This document shows positions 1 to 12,644 of a stretch of DNA of 64,000 nt, piece by piece (the stretch's first letter is position 1; the number at the start of each line of letters is the position of its first letter). Source of the stretch: Typhlomys cinereus (taxonomy: Eukaryota > Chordata > Mammalia > Rodentia > Platacanthomyidae). The translations under genes and the position numbers were made by a program. The notes under the pieces were generated by a model. The model was not told where the DNA came from. It made no database searches and was given only the letters and a program-made list of their open reading frames with translations. The stretch spans positions 5,495,101-5,559,100 of the forward strand of contig JALPQD010000124.1 in assembly GCA_023101885.1 (NCBI GenBank), read 5' to 3'.

Positions 1-277
1 TGTTTTATCGTCACGACTAGTGTAGTATTGGTCATCTTTGAAGTCTGACTCGCCGTGCACTCAGCTGCACTCTGCCTTCAAGCACCAACAGCTTCATGAG
101 CAGTGTGGAACCCTCATTGTATTCCACTTCCTATTCCTGTCTCTCCTTTTATCATGGTACTTCTTCCCAGCATGCTTTGCGGCAGAGCCTTCAAGCTCAC
201 TGACCCATCTCCTTACACCTCTTTCATGCTTTCAGCTGAAAGGCCACAATCTTCATCTCCAGTTACACCTGCATCTA

Positions 278-490
278 GAGTCGCATCTCCGCACCACGCC
301 TGAGGGTTCGCTTGCTCCTAGAGTCTCATCTCCGCACCACGCCTGAGGGTTCGCTTGCTCCTAGAGTCGCATCTCCGCACCACGCCTGAGGGTTCGCTTG
401 CTCCTAGAGTCTCATCTCCGCACCACGCCTGAGGGTTCGCTTGCTCCTAGAGTCGCATCTCTGCACCACACCTGAGGGTTCGCTTGCTCA
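278..490. repeat. 43-bp tandem repeat
   Basis: Five copies of a 43-bp unit with core CGCACCACGCCTGAGGGTTC; units alternate GAGTCGCATC and GAGTCTCATC. Confidence 0.95.
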
Positions 491-851
491 TGCCAATATG
501 CTCGCTGGTCTCACCCCTCGTGGGTCTGCTCCCACCAACACTCCCTTCACGCGCCTTGACACAAGCATGAGAACAGCGATGGTGAGGCAAGAGGCAACCT
601 TGGTGTGCTGCTGCTTCACTGCATGAAGAGGAGGAGGCGGGACAGTGCGAGCCAACTGTTTTAAGGGATACAGGACAAGGAAGCCAGAATTTCAGTCTCA
701 TTAGTCGCCAACTGTTTTGCTGTGATTACTTGAGACAATACAGAAGATCGGCACCTCGAGGCCTGCCGGAAGTCCCCGAGAGGCGGAACCCAAGGACCTA
801 ACGCTGCCTTTGGGACTCCTTGGGCATGTTAAAGCAGCGCCCTCCAAGTCT

Positions 852-2635
852 AGATGCAGGGCAGATGACACAGGCAGAGTGCATGCAGGGCAGATGACAC
901 AGGCAGAGTGCGTGCAGGGCAGAGAAGCGTAAAGGGTGGAGAGAATGAGTGCAGGGCAGAGATGCATGAAGGGTGGAGAGAATGAGTGCAGGGCAGAGAT
1001 GCATGAAGGGTGGAGAGAATGAGTGCAGGGCAGAGATGCATGAAGGGTGGAGAGAATGAGTGCAGGGCAGAGATGCATGAAGGGTGGAGAGAATGAATGC
1101 AGGGCAGAGATGCATAAAGGGTGGAGAGAATGAGTGCAGGGCAGAAATGCATGAAGGGCAGAGATGCATGAAGGGTGGAGAGAATGAGTACAGGGCAGAA
1201 ATGCATGAAGGGTGGAGAGAATGAGTGCAGGACAGAGATGCATGAAGAGTGGAGAAAATGAATGCAGGGCAGAAATGCATGAAGGGTGGAGAGAATGAAT
1301 GCAGGGCAGAGATGCATGAAGGGTGGAGAGAATGAGTGCAGGGCAGAGATGCATGAAGGGCAGAGATGCATGAAGGGTGGAGAGAATGAGTGCAGGACAG
1401 AGATGCGTAAAGGGTGGAGAGAATGAGTGCAGGGCAGAGATGCATGAAGGGTGGAGAGAATGAGTGCAGGGCAGAGATGCATGAAGGGCAGAGATGCATG
1501 AAGGGTGGAGAGAATGAATGCAGGACAGAGATGTATGAAGGGTGGAGAGAATGAGTACAGGGCAGAAATGCATGAAGGGTGGAGAGAATGAGTGCAGGGC
1601 AGAGATGCATGAAGAGTGGAGAGAATGAATGCAGGGCAGAGATGCATGAAGGGTGGAGAGAATGAGTGCAGGGCAGAGATGCATGAAGGGTGGAGAGAAT
1701 GAGTGCAGGGCAGAGATGCATGAAGGGCAGAGATGCATGAAGGGTGGAGAGAATGAGTGCAGGGCAGAGATGCATGAAGGGCAGAGATGCATGAAGGGTG
1801 GAGAGAATGAGTGCAGGGCAGAGATGCATGAAGGGCAGAGATGCATGAAGGGTGGAGAGAATGAGTGCAGGGCAGAGATGCATGAAGGGCAGAGATGCAT
1901 GAAGGGTGGAGAGAATGAATGCAGGACAGAGATGTATGAAGGGTGGAGAGAATGAGTACAGGGCAGAGACGCATGAAGGGTGGAGAGAATGAGTGCAGGG
2001 CAGAGATGCATGAAGGGCAGAGATGCATGAAGGGTGGAGAGAATGAATGCAGGACAGAGATGTATGAAGGGTGGAGAGAATGAGTACAGGGCAGAGACGC
2101 ATGAAGGGTGGAGAGAATGAGTACAGGGCAGAGATGTATGAAGGGTGGAGAGAATGAGTGCAGGGCAGAGATGTATGAAGGGTGGAGAGAATGAATGCAG
2201 GGCAGAGATGCATGAAGGGTGGAGAGAATGAGTGCAGGGCAGAGATGCATGAAGGGTGGAGAGAATGAGTACAGGGCAGAGATGTATGAAGGGCAGAGAT
2301 ACATGAAGGGTGGAGAGAATGAGTGCAGGGCAGAGATGCATGAAGGATGGAGAGAATGAGTGCAGGGCAGAGATGTATGAAGGGCAGAGATGCATGAAGG
2401 GTGGAGAGAATGAGTGCAGGGCAGAGATGTATGAAGGGTGGAGAGAATGAGTGCAGGGCAGAGACACATGAAGGGCAGAGACGCGCGCAGGGCAGAGACG
2501 CGCGCAGGGCAGAGATGCACACAGCAGAGATGCACACAAGGCAGAGATGCATAAAGGGTGGAGAGAATGAATGCAGGGCAGAGATGTATGAAGGGTGGAG
2601 AGAATGAGTGCAGGGCAGAGACGCATGCAGGGAAG
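852..2635. repeat. 37-bp minisatellite (1.8 kb)
   Basis: About 45 copies of a 37-bp unit (core ATGCATGAAGGGTGGAGAGA then ATGAGTGCAGGGCAGAG). A 17-bp short form (ATGCATGAAGGGCAGAG) is inserted at intervals. The period is not divisible by 3 and the unit has no stop on the minus strand, so all three minus frames stay open for around 600 codons. This is an artefact, not a protein. Confidence 0.97.
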
Positions 2636-3883
2636 CGTCTAGAGATCTGAGCCTCCACTGTGTTGGCTGCGCTCAGGCTACAGAGAAAACAGCCGATGCC
2701 CACGGTGAGAAAGGAGCGCGGGCGCAGCCTTCCTGTTCATCTGCATGTGTGGCCTCCACCAATGCTGCCCTGAGAACTCAGAGCTTTGGCACGTCAGGAA
2801 GAGATGCCTGGCGGTGGAATGTCACAAGTGGATGCTTGGTGTCCTGCCAAGAGTGATGCACCCAGCTCGTTGGCTCCCTCAAACCTGACTTCCTGTAGCC
2901 CCTGAAATGTGAAAGGGGCCAATGTAGTGTTCTGTGGTGGCCGCATGACGGTGCTGCAGACACGGCATGGCGCGGCTGCTGATGTCTATGCCTGCTGCTG
3001 CCGAATGGCAGGACAGACGTGACTTGTCCACGCCGCTGCCGGCGTGTTTTCTTCGTCAACATGATAGGCAGGAAAATGACTCAGATTTCCCAGAGCTTCT
3101 GGGGATACGGCATCATCATGTCACTGGAGCCGTGACACACAGTGCCCCCCAAACACCTTCAGAGAGGTGGGGTGAGACTGGCATGGGGGGCCAGCCGATG
3201 ACTCAGCAGGTGAAGACTCGGGAACACGCCTGGCTGGGGCCACCCTGGGGCCCACATGGCGGAAGGAGCGAAGCGACTTCTGAGCCGCCCTGCATATGCG
3301 CACATATTCTGTGCCTGTTTCTGCTCCTCTCATGTACATAAATAAAACGTGAAAAAGAGAACGTCCAGGTAACTCGAGGCTAGAGAACACTCCGTAATAA
3401 AATCCAATCTTGGAACGAAGTGTGCACCTGAGAACCACGGGTGCAGTGAGCAGATGCTCCCTGAGGCTCCACAGGAAGCAAGGGACAGGCTGGGCTGGAC
3501 AGACATCCACACCAACATGTCCTGATACATGGTCACTGCGTGGATCTGTTTAGCTATTTAAGACTTTTTTTCAGCTGTGTTTGCACGTCACTACCTACTC
3601 ACTACTCACTGCTCAAAGAAGCATTTTCTGACTATCTGGTGCTGGTTTTCGTCTACTTCCTTTAGAAGACGAGCGTCAGCTTTACGGGCTGGCCACACAG
3701 CTCGTGGTGGAGTCTGCTAGCACACACGAGGCCTCAGTGCAGCCAACAGGACGGAGCGATTCTGCAGACACGCTTTAACCGACGGTCTGGTACCTGATGG
3801 ATGCGGATCAGCGGCCATGCGGACACCACACCCCGGTGCTCCAGCTGTTCACGCATAAAACATGGCAGCAAAACGAAGACTCA

Positions 3884-4277
<394 letters not shown>

Positions 4278-5689
4278 CTAGTTGTTCAGAAGGACAAATG
4301 AGGAACCTTCAAAGACAGACGTGGAGCTCACAGCTGCCGCTGTGCCTGGGAAAGATGTGGAAGCAAAATGCAGCAATGCCTCCAGCCTCCCGCGGGAAAG
4401 GAGGCGCAGCAAACCACCAATCCACGCTCTACCTGAGAGAGCCAGAGACCAGAACCAGGGATCCAGCCCGTGCAGTGCTGACCCAGAACCTGACTCCTGA
4501 GCGAAGCTACCCTGGATTGGCCAGTGTGGTCCGAGACACCGTCAATGAGCAAAGTTATCCCACGCCCTCCAGCTCGGCTGAGACCCTGGAAAGCAAGGCA
4601 GAAGCGGCCCACGCCCACGAACGTGGCCCCGCGCGACCACACCTCTAATCTCTACGCCGAGGTTCTGCTGTACACACAGCAATGAACAGTGAACAGGCTC
4701 TTCATGTGAAGCCAGGCGCCGACTCTCTTCGGATCCTGTTCCCCTAGTTGTTAAGCAAGTGACTAAGAAGTGGTGTCTAAGGACTCGCGGGAGTACTTTC
4801 CAGACAAGACCAACTGCTTTCCTGAAAAGGCCGTCCCATGTTCAAAGACACTTCTGGATAGTGCTCTTTCTTTTACAATGGATTAGGGTGACTTCAACAG
4901 TTTCCAAAACTGGCTTTAAACTACACGTATAACATGTCTAAAAATAAGACTCTGATCGTTGAAAATTCACTATATCAAGGCAATGTGCATACTTGGCCGC
5001 CTTTGCTAAGAATGTGGTATCTTATTGATGTGGTAGGGCTGATAAAAACTGGGCGCAAAGCAAATCTCCACAGTTAGCACTTAAGTTTATTATGCTTTAG
5101 ATGTGGATAGAGAATTGAAATGCCACTTTTAGTTCTGCCAACGGAATCACAGGATCCATGTGGTAGACAGAAAACTGCTCCTCAGTCTAATGCCGCTGCA
5201 AGACAAATCAGCTGTTTTCTTCAACTGCTCCTACATGCCTGGCTTGTTCTCGCTGTATTGCTAAATATGAATATGATTGTTGCAGTTCTATTACAATACT
5301 CATCACGCTGACTTGTAACTACTCTGCCAGACTGTGATCTATTAAGAGTCAGCTTTAGAGCCAGCTCTCACTTCTCCTGGCTGTGTGTGGGAGTGCATGC
5401 TCCTGAGCTGGAGGTAGGCACACGTGTGCCACGGTGCGCTCAGAAGACAAACTTTGGGTGTGTGGCCCTCAGCTTTCCATCATGTTTGAGACTGGAGTTC
5501 TCCGCCACTGCATGAGGCAGGCTGGCTGGTGAGGGCCTCCCACTTCCTCCAGGCGTGCTGAGACCATGCCACGTGTAAACATGTCTGGCTTTCACGTGTG
5601 CTCGGGGGACTTGAGCTCACAGACAGGTTTGGACAGCACATACTTTCGCCCGCACCATAACTCGCCTCCCTAGGTCCGTCGACCAGCAT

Positions 5690-5912
5690 AATTGTAAACT
5701 GACTTGTGTGAGGCCCTGTGGAGGTTCAAGAGGGAAACCAGCAACCGTCTCCAGCTGGTCCTCCTCCTTCCTGCTTTGCTCCGGGGCTCCCCGGCTCTGT
5801 CTTCCAGGACCAGAATCGCACGCCTCCATGTCTGCCCAGCATTTACATGAGATCTGGGATCCGAACTCAAGTCCTTTTGCTTGAGAGGCACAGGTTTAAC
5901 TCCTGAGTCCCC
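5690..5912 (-). mobile_element. Old copy of the tRNA-derived SINE family
   Basis: In plus orientation: 'gtcttccaggaccagaatcg', 'tgagatctgggatccgaact', 'caagtccttttgcttgagag' and 'aactcctgagtccccagccc' match the reversed young SINE copies with many differences. The left end is uncertain. Confidence 0.7.
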
Positions 5913-8034
5913 AGCCCAATTTCATATAATTCTCTAAAACAAATGTGCAAGCAAATACATGGGAAGCGAGAAGGTTCTGCGGCGCTTGCTTCGTGCACCG
6001 TGGCAACACTTGGTTCAGCTATTTATTGTCAGATACAGCGGCACGTAGAATGCCCAGGAAGACGGCTTCTTTCTTACTGGCTGTTCAATAATTTCCCCTT
6101 ATCTGTTGAACAGCTTTCTAAAATTTAGAAAATGAAGCATTCTAGAAATAATTCATAAAATCTGAACAGCATACAGCATACTAAGGTGTTCTGTCATAAT
6201 TATCATGGCTTATTATTATTCTCTCCTGCTATGCCTAACACACAAGTTAAACTGTACTATGCGTGTGTATGTGAGATATGTGAACTACACCAGGTTGGGG
6301 CGTACACATGTTTCTGTGCGTCTATCCAGACGCAGGCTGCATGCTCCTCCCCAGCCAGGGCCCCCGACTGCAGAGATCAGGCCACTCATGTCAACAGCAG
6401 TGCGTCGTGTGTACGCAGGCTGCCTGCGCCTTCTGGGTGTCGCTTTCAGTGAACTTACATTCCCCCGTAGAAATCATCAGACACAGGGATTGACGCCCAC
6501 CTGGGACTCTTGGAATGCTGGCTAGGTCATGGCCCCAAACCAAGCGGGGCACATGACCTACAGGTCAGAGGCCTGCCAGGACACATGGGTCTTTCGGCAC
6601 ACTTACCTATCTTGTCTAGAGCACTGAGAAGCTCTCGGGGTTCTGGAAAAGGCATTACAAACAGGAATCAAAGGACTGGGTATACGTTTCAAAGGCAAGG
6701 TCACCTGCTGAACTGTACAAGTCCAGAGAAATCTCAGCTATGAACCTCCAAGACTAAGAGGGGAAAACGCATAGTAATGAACATGAGCAATATGATCATG
6801 GGAGGGCAAGAGAACGCAGAGCAAGTGTGCGGACGGCGTGATGACAGTCATCCTGAATTCACTGGAAACCCTCCGAGGGCTCTGAAGCACAGGGGAAGGT
6901 TAGCACAGCCACTGTGCTTTCTAAACAGCCCGGCATTGAACCAGTGTCACAGTGCGCTTCCACCTCTTCCTGGGTGGATTTCACAGAGGGAAGAAACTCC
7001 CATTTGTGCAGGCGTCACACTAAGAAGGTCTGTCTGCAGTTTCCTATGTATAAAGCGAAGGCAGTTTATTTTACACACACTCATTTGAAGAACAATGACT
7101 GAGAATTAAAGCAAATCACTTTGCATGTTTTGGTGTGATAGGCCCCTCACGTGGGCATCCAAGAGGCAGACAGCCAATGAATAGGGTCGCTGGAGACCGT
7201 GCGAGGAAGGAAATTAGAAATCATCACGATCGCTATCACCTGCAGGGGGTAATTCATCATTTCTGTTCCTCGTGGTATCATGTCCCCGCAGCGTGTGGCT
7301 ACAGCGGAGGCAATTAGGCAGCTGGCCACAGAAGTAGAGGGTAATGCGCTTTTGATGGAGTTCACCCAAGCATGGCCGCAGCGCTTGTAACCGTGTGGCA
7401 GGATCTCTGGAACAAAGGTGCAGCTCGTCTGCTGCGGGGGATTCTTTCAAAGTCTGAAGCAGAGCTTAAATGCCAGCAGAGGCTGAGCTGAAGCAAGCGT
7501 CTCAGGAGAGCAGACAGTGGGGAGGTGGAGACTGGGTTTACACTGTCACCCATAAACACCAGGAAATATAAAAGCAGCGGTGTGGGCCGATCGGACTAGT
7601 ACTGCGAACGCCTCCTCCCAGGGCTACACTTAAATTATGGACGAGTCCGTCTTCAATTAATTTCCATGTGACCCCGGGAGCCCCTGGCATCTCTGCTCTC
7701 TTTCAGGATTCCTCTGGGGGCGATGCACATTAAGTGCCGTGTAGCCCCCCGGGATCATGACAGATTGAGGGGTGTTTAGAACCAGACCACACAATATGGG
7801 AAACAGCGAAACAGACAAAGGGGCTGGGAACGCAAAAAGATCTTTACGGACAAAACCCGCAGCAATTCACACATGGTCTCGCAAATTATTTCCAGACAGT
7901 GACGGAACCTCAGGTGTTTTAGGTCACACCTCACCATGTCAAAATCACCACCATGACATGACTTCGGGGCCACAGCGAATCATCAGTTCTGAGTCCAAAC
8001 AGAGTTTACTTTTAAAAGGGACAGAGCCAAAACA

Positions 8035-8250
8035 TCCTGCGTCCACCCTCCTGTCCAGCGGTCCGCAGACCCGCAACACCCCGCGCCGCACCCGGGGACG
8101 CAGCGCCACGTTCACACGGCACATCACGTGCGTGTCGGCGACTCTTGGCACGGTGCTCACAGCCACATTCCGTGGGTAGTGACCGAGTGCCACGTTCACG
8201 TGGCAAGCGCCCTGCGCGTCTGGCGACTCCCACGCAGCGCCATGCTTCCG
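8035..8250. other. CpG-rich cluster within intron 12
   Basis: About 20 CpGs in 215 bp with repeated GCCACGTTCAC words and CACGTG E-boxes (8125-8130 region and 8196-8201 region). No exon was recognised here. Confidence 0.6.
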
Positions 8251-8304
8251 GGTTCACCCGTGTTCTACCAATACTTGATTCCTTTTTATTTTTGTCCTTT
8301 GTTT

Positions 8305-8375
8305 TGAAACAGGTCTCAGCTGGCCTAGAGCGCTCTGTCTCCAAAGATGCTGCCCCTGCTTGCTGAGCTCCAGGC
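8305..8375 (-). mobile_element. Possible B1-like fragment
   Basis: 'ttgttttgaaacaggtctca', 'gctggcctagagcgctctgt' resembles a reversed, shortened B1. Low confidence. Confidence 0.35.
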
Positions 8376-9339
8376 ACGGCCTGGCCCAACGCTCCTCATT
8401 CGACCTTTATGGCTAAATAACATCCAGTGCTCGTTCTGGGGTGACAAACACCTCCATTTGCTGTGGCTTCAGCTGTCTAGAGAAGCACCTGTTCGGCCTG
8501 ATGAAATTAGAGAATGATGATAATGCTCAGCTGCTGGTCTCCTGAGTCGGTGATCACCCTTCCTTGGGCCTCCGGCGCGGCTGTTGGAGTCTGAGCGCTC
8601 TCACCCTGCGCTCCGCATTCCTGCTGCTGCACTCTTGCGTCTCGCAACCCATCTTAACAGACATGTCTGATGATGTGAACTCAGCCCACATGCTTGTCAC
8701 GTTGCGTGGAGATCTGATGTTAACTCCCTTTTGGCCTTTTAGAATGCCTGGTTGTTTTTCAAATCTGTTACTTAATTATTTTTTAAAAACCTTTCCAGTT
8801 CTTTGAAATCTGTCTCCTTTCTGAACAGTTGCTTTATTTACATCCTATTCCGACGTAGCTCACACTCATTGTGCTTAGAGTTGATCTCCCACTCTCGGCC
8901 CATGCGCCTTGGGCTTTGCCTTTACTTAAGTCCCGTACAGAATCTGATAAATGTGCTCACAGAAATGATGCAGACCTCTAATCACAATCTTGCAAGAATT
9001 TCTATTTGCTTCTATAGGGAACACGAGATCATCATAATTAAACATTGGGGCTTCGGATTCCTGAGACTGTAGACAGCAGAGGAGGCTGAGCTGCAGCTGA
9101 GGGGCGTGCTCCGCTCAGCTGAATCTTCCAGGACGCCCAGTGTGGAATCCTACGGGCGGACATGAGCTCTGCACTGCTCCCCACGGCGCTGCCTCAAAGG
9201 CCCCGCAAACCTGCTGCCCACGAGCAAAGCAGCCTCCAGTTTTTCTCTCTCTCCCCCTCCTTTTCTCCTTCCCCCCTCCACCCTCCCTGTGTGAACTTCC
9301 AGAGCTCAGGTCACCCTCTAACTCTCTCTTGTAGTTGAA

Positions 9340-9478
9340 GATGACCGTCAATTTCTGTCCATCCCGCGGGAACCTCTCAATTTCTGAGATTACAGGTGAA
9401 TACCATAACGCCCAGGTCCTATGGGGCATGCTAGGCAAGAAGGCCGCCAACTGGGTTGCATTCCTAGCCTTGTCTGGT
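9340..9478 (-). mobile_element. B4-like SINE
   Basis: In plus orientation: 'tctgagattacaggtgaata', 'ccataacgcccaggtc', 'ggcatgctaggcaagaaggc', then 'cgccaactgggttgcattcc' and 'tagcc'. This is B1-like sequence followed by a reversed ID-like head. Confidence 0.65.
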
Positions 9479-10439
9479 TTTTTTCTTGTGAGTCCATGAT
9501 GGTTAGCGCTCTACTACTGTTCCGTGTTGATACCATCTAACGGTATTTTCTATCTTTTTTCAATTTTCACAGTTCTCAGAAAAAGCACTGTGCCTCATTT
9601 TATAGTTTATTAAAAGGAGTTGGATTCTTCCCATTTCTCGTAGTCTACTATCAGACTCCTGTAGGAATTCCTGTAGGTCCTGCTGTGTGTGAGTCCCGCA
9701 GGCTGCAGAGGAGGCGCACCGCGCATGTGCGTCCCTCAGGCTGCAGAGGACCCGTCCTGCAGGCTGCAGAGGCGTCAGATCCTTCACTGTCTTGTTCCCT
9801 CAGGCTTCTCCACCTCTCAACTCCTCATCTGTTACGTCTGAGTTTATCAGTTACTTCCTGCGCAGCCTTCTCTAACTCCCAAGTGTACTGCCTCCATTCA
9901 GTCACAGTGCGAACAGTGTGCACGGCACTAGGGAGGCATCCCTAGGAGAAGCAAGAGCAAGTGTACAGTGCCAAGAATGTCCTGCACGCCAGTTTTAGTA
10001 TGGTGCTACCTTCACCTGCGCCTGAGACCTCCCCCCAGGACGGCCTCCCCCCAGAACAGCCTCCCCCCAGGACGGCCTTCCCTGCAGGGCTCACACATTC
10101 ACTCCCAGCTTCCTGCAGAAGCTCGTGCACGGCATGCGCACTGCGCAACCTCAGCACCGCGTGACGTCAGCAAAGCACGTGCTGCTTCCTTTGCGCTGGC
10201 GTTCACACAGCCGAGGCTGGCGGCTGCTTTGCACCACCAGCTCTCTCTCCCTCCACACCGTGTCCCTCCCCATTGGTACCTACACTGGACATTGCAGCTT
10301 GTGCGCTGTGGCTCAGCATGTTACGGCTGTCGGGGAGGGCTCTGTGTTCTACCTCTAGTTTCCCGAATGGCAGAGATGCTAATGGTGGTAAGTAACATTT
10401 TAAGTGGCATACAGAAGGCCCTGCTCCAAAACCAAAACA

Positions 10440-10505
10440 AGATGGGTGTAAAGGCCTGTCCTGGCCTGTCCTGCCTGTCCTGTCCTGCCTGGCCCATCCT
10501 CCCAG
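10440..10505. repeat. Short CCTGTCCTG repeat
   Basis: Irregular CCTGTCCTGGCCTGTCCTGC words. A small C-rich repeat (CCCCCCAGGACGGCCTCC) also lies at 10028-10082. Confidence 0.8.
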
Positions 10506-11254
10506 ACCCCAGTCTCTGAAGCAAGCGGTCAGAGAGGCTGGGAGTTGGCGCAGCACCTCCAATCTAGAGCAGAGCAAAGGAAGCTGACCTGTGACTGCCA
10601 TGGACTGCGCCGAGCGACGGACACTCGCTCAGGCGTTACGAGTGGGGAGAAGCACAAATGAAGACACTTCTGAACAGGATGCCGGGAAGCAGAAGGACAG
10701 GACCCGCTGTACCCGAAAGCCCTGCCTCCCACCTTACATGACATATCGACGCCTGGGTGTGACAAACCAGCTCACCTGTTTCCCATCAGAAGCTGCGGCT
10801 CAGAGGAGGCAGCTACAACAGCACCTCCTGCTCAGGCTTTGCCTCCGTCGTCACAGTCCCTGCACACAGCTGGCACCGACCTCGGGGTACATTTCAGGGC
10901 CCCAGAACCCAAGGCTGGACTGGCCTGGGTGTAAGATGCTGTGGGGCTCTGCCCAGAGGCACAGCTGTCACTGGCTAGTATCTGAACTTAAAACACGGCA
11001 GCAGAGGGGCGGGGCTGTCTTTCTTCGACAGGCGCGCTGCGCATCTCCCCCCCCCCACGGGATTATCTGTACACGGGCAGCTGGGGGCTTCCTCTGCACA
11101 CCTCGCCTTCACAGAAACTAGCCTCTGATGAGGTACGAACCCCGCACATTTGGTGCATGCAAATCAACGCCAACGTGTTGCACCTGCACAGCAGCACATG
11201 TGGTACAAGTTGTATCACACAGCATCCAAATCAAATACGTGGTCTGAAGTCGCA

Positions 11255-11330
11255 CCGGCGGATGCAGGCCGGTGAGCGCCGGCGGATGCAGGCCGGTGAG
11301 CGCCGGCGGATGCAGGCTGCTATGCACCAG
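11255..11330. repeat. 24-bp tandem repeat
   Basis: Three copies with core GCCGGCGGATGCAGGCCGGT. Confidence 0.9.
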
Positions 11331-11380
11331 CAGCTGTGAGTTCACGACTCTCACTGCAACTGTTCCTCTCAGATATCGAT

Positions 11381-11428
11381 TTGTCAGAAAGAGAAGTGAG
11401 TTCTAAACTCACTTCTCTTTCTGGACAA
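11381..11428. repeat. Perfect inverted repeat (hairpin)
   Basis: Left arm CAGAAAGAGAAGTGAGTT (11385-11402), loop CTA (11403-11405), right arm AACTCACTTCTCTTTCTG (11406-11423). All 18 pairs are perfect. With one unpaired base the stem extends to 22 pairs (TTGT on the left, GACAA on the right). Confidence 0.95.
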
Positions 11429-12644
11429 TGTCTCCATCCATTGTTTTTGAGAAGAGAAAGGCACGTTTAGGTGAATGCTATAAAGTAATTTCTGGCTCCT
11501 CTGGGATATACATGAAGACTGCTTCTGTTTTGACCTGTCTTTTCATGGGATCTCTTGTCAATATGCGCATGTGCGCACACGCACGTTCATATGCAGGCAT
11601 GCACACACGCGCACATACAGGTAACTATCTAGAAGCATCCAGTGTGCTGAGAGAGTTGGGAGATCTGAGCACCAGTATTAAGGAGTGCTATCTGGACGTC
11701 AGGAAGTCTGGACTGGGGGGACTGCTTCTCCACAGGTCAGCACCCCAGGGAGCAAGGCCTGCTTCAAAGAGGAAAATACCTAGTCAAAGTCGTTTAGCAC
11801 TGTGCCCCCATAATGCCCTCTGGCAGCCGCTGTGAGACAGCCAGAGCCTATATTGATCGTCTAATAAACAGCCACGTCGAGGCCACCGCTGTCTACTGTC
11901 CGAGCTGGACATGTCACTCCTGTGTGATTAGCGTCAGCCCGTCACCATGTTGAGAGAGAGAGCACATGCCGCTCAGAGTCCCCAGGGGCTTCAGAGCAAA
12001 CATTCTAGAATTCTTTCATGGTACAACTTAGCTGAGGTCTGGGGGACCAGTGGTGGTGGGTTCTAAGTCACAGTTCTGAGGCCCCTGGTTACCAGCTAGC
12101 GTCAAGAGAACCAGGCACAGGAGTCCACTGCGACTCTACGGACAAATCATTTTCCCAGCTTCAGCCAACCCAAGCCCCAGACTGCTGCGTGCCTGATGTG
12201 GTCAATGGTCACGTGGACAGGACGGGTGAGTCTCCCACCGCTGCTCAAGAAACACCTCGAGACTGACAAACGGATCTAACTGTTCAGAAATGAAGCGTTC
12301 TTCCTGACGCGTGGAGGACAGAATAAAAGACAGGACAGCAGCTGGATGTGAAGAGCGACTGAAGAGATCAGACTTCACAAGGGACAGTCAAGGGTGGAGT
12401 CTAAGAGGCTGCGGTCTCCAAGTTGGAAAAATGAAGGATCAGTGAAGATGGCGTCCAGCTGCACAGGATACACAGTCTCTCTACAACCAAACTCATCGCT
12501 TACACAGAAGACAATCGGGGTCCTCAGGAAAGACCAACTCTTCAAACAATGGCACACACCCTTTTCCACTCATTTCCAGATAAAGTGGAGGGGTTTAAAA
12601 TAGAAAATTGTGTTGTATTAAAAGCATACACTGTCTTCAAGTAC

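Noticed and set aside
701..2703. Three overlapping minus-strand open frames of 584-641 codons
   Set aside because: The 37-bp unit has no stop in any minus frame and its length shifts the frame each copy, so all frames give the same repeated peptide. Artefact of composition.
11381..11428. MicroRNA precursor
   Set aside because: The loop has only 3 nt, the stem is perfect and shorter than usual; kept as a hairpin finding, not called as an RNA gene.
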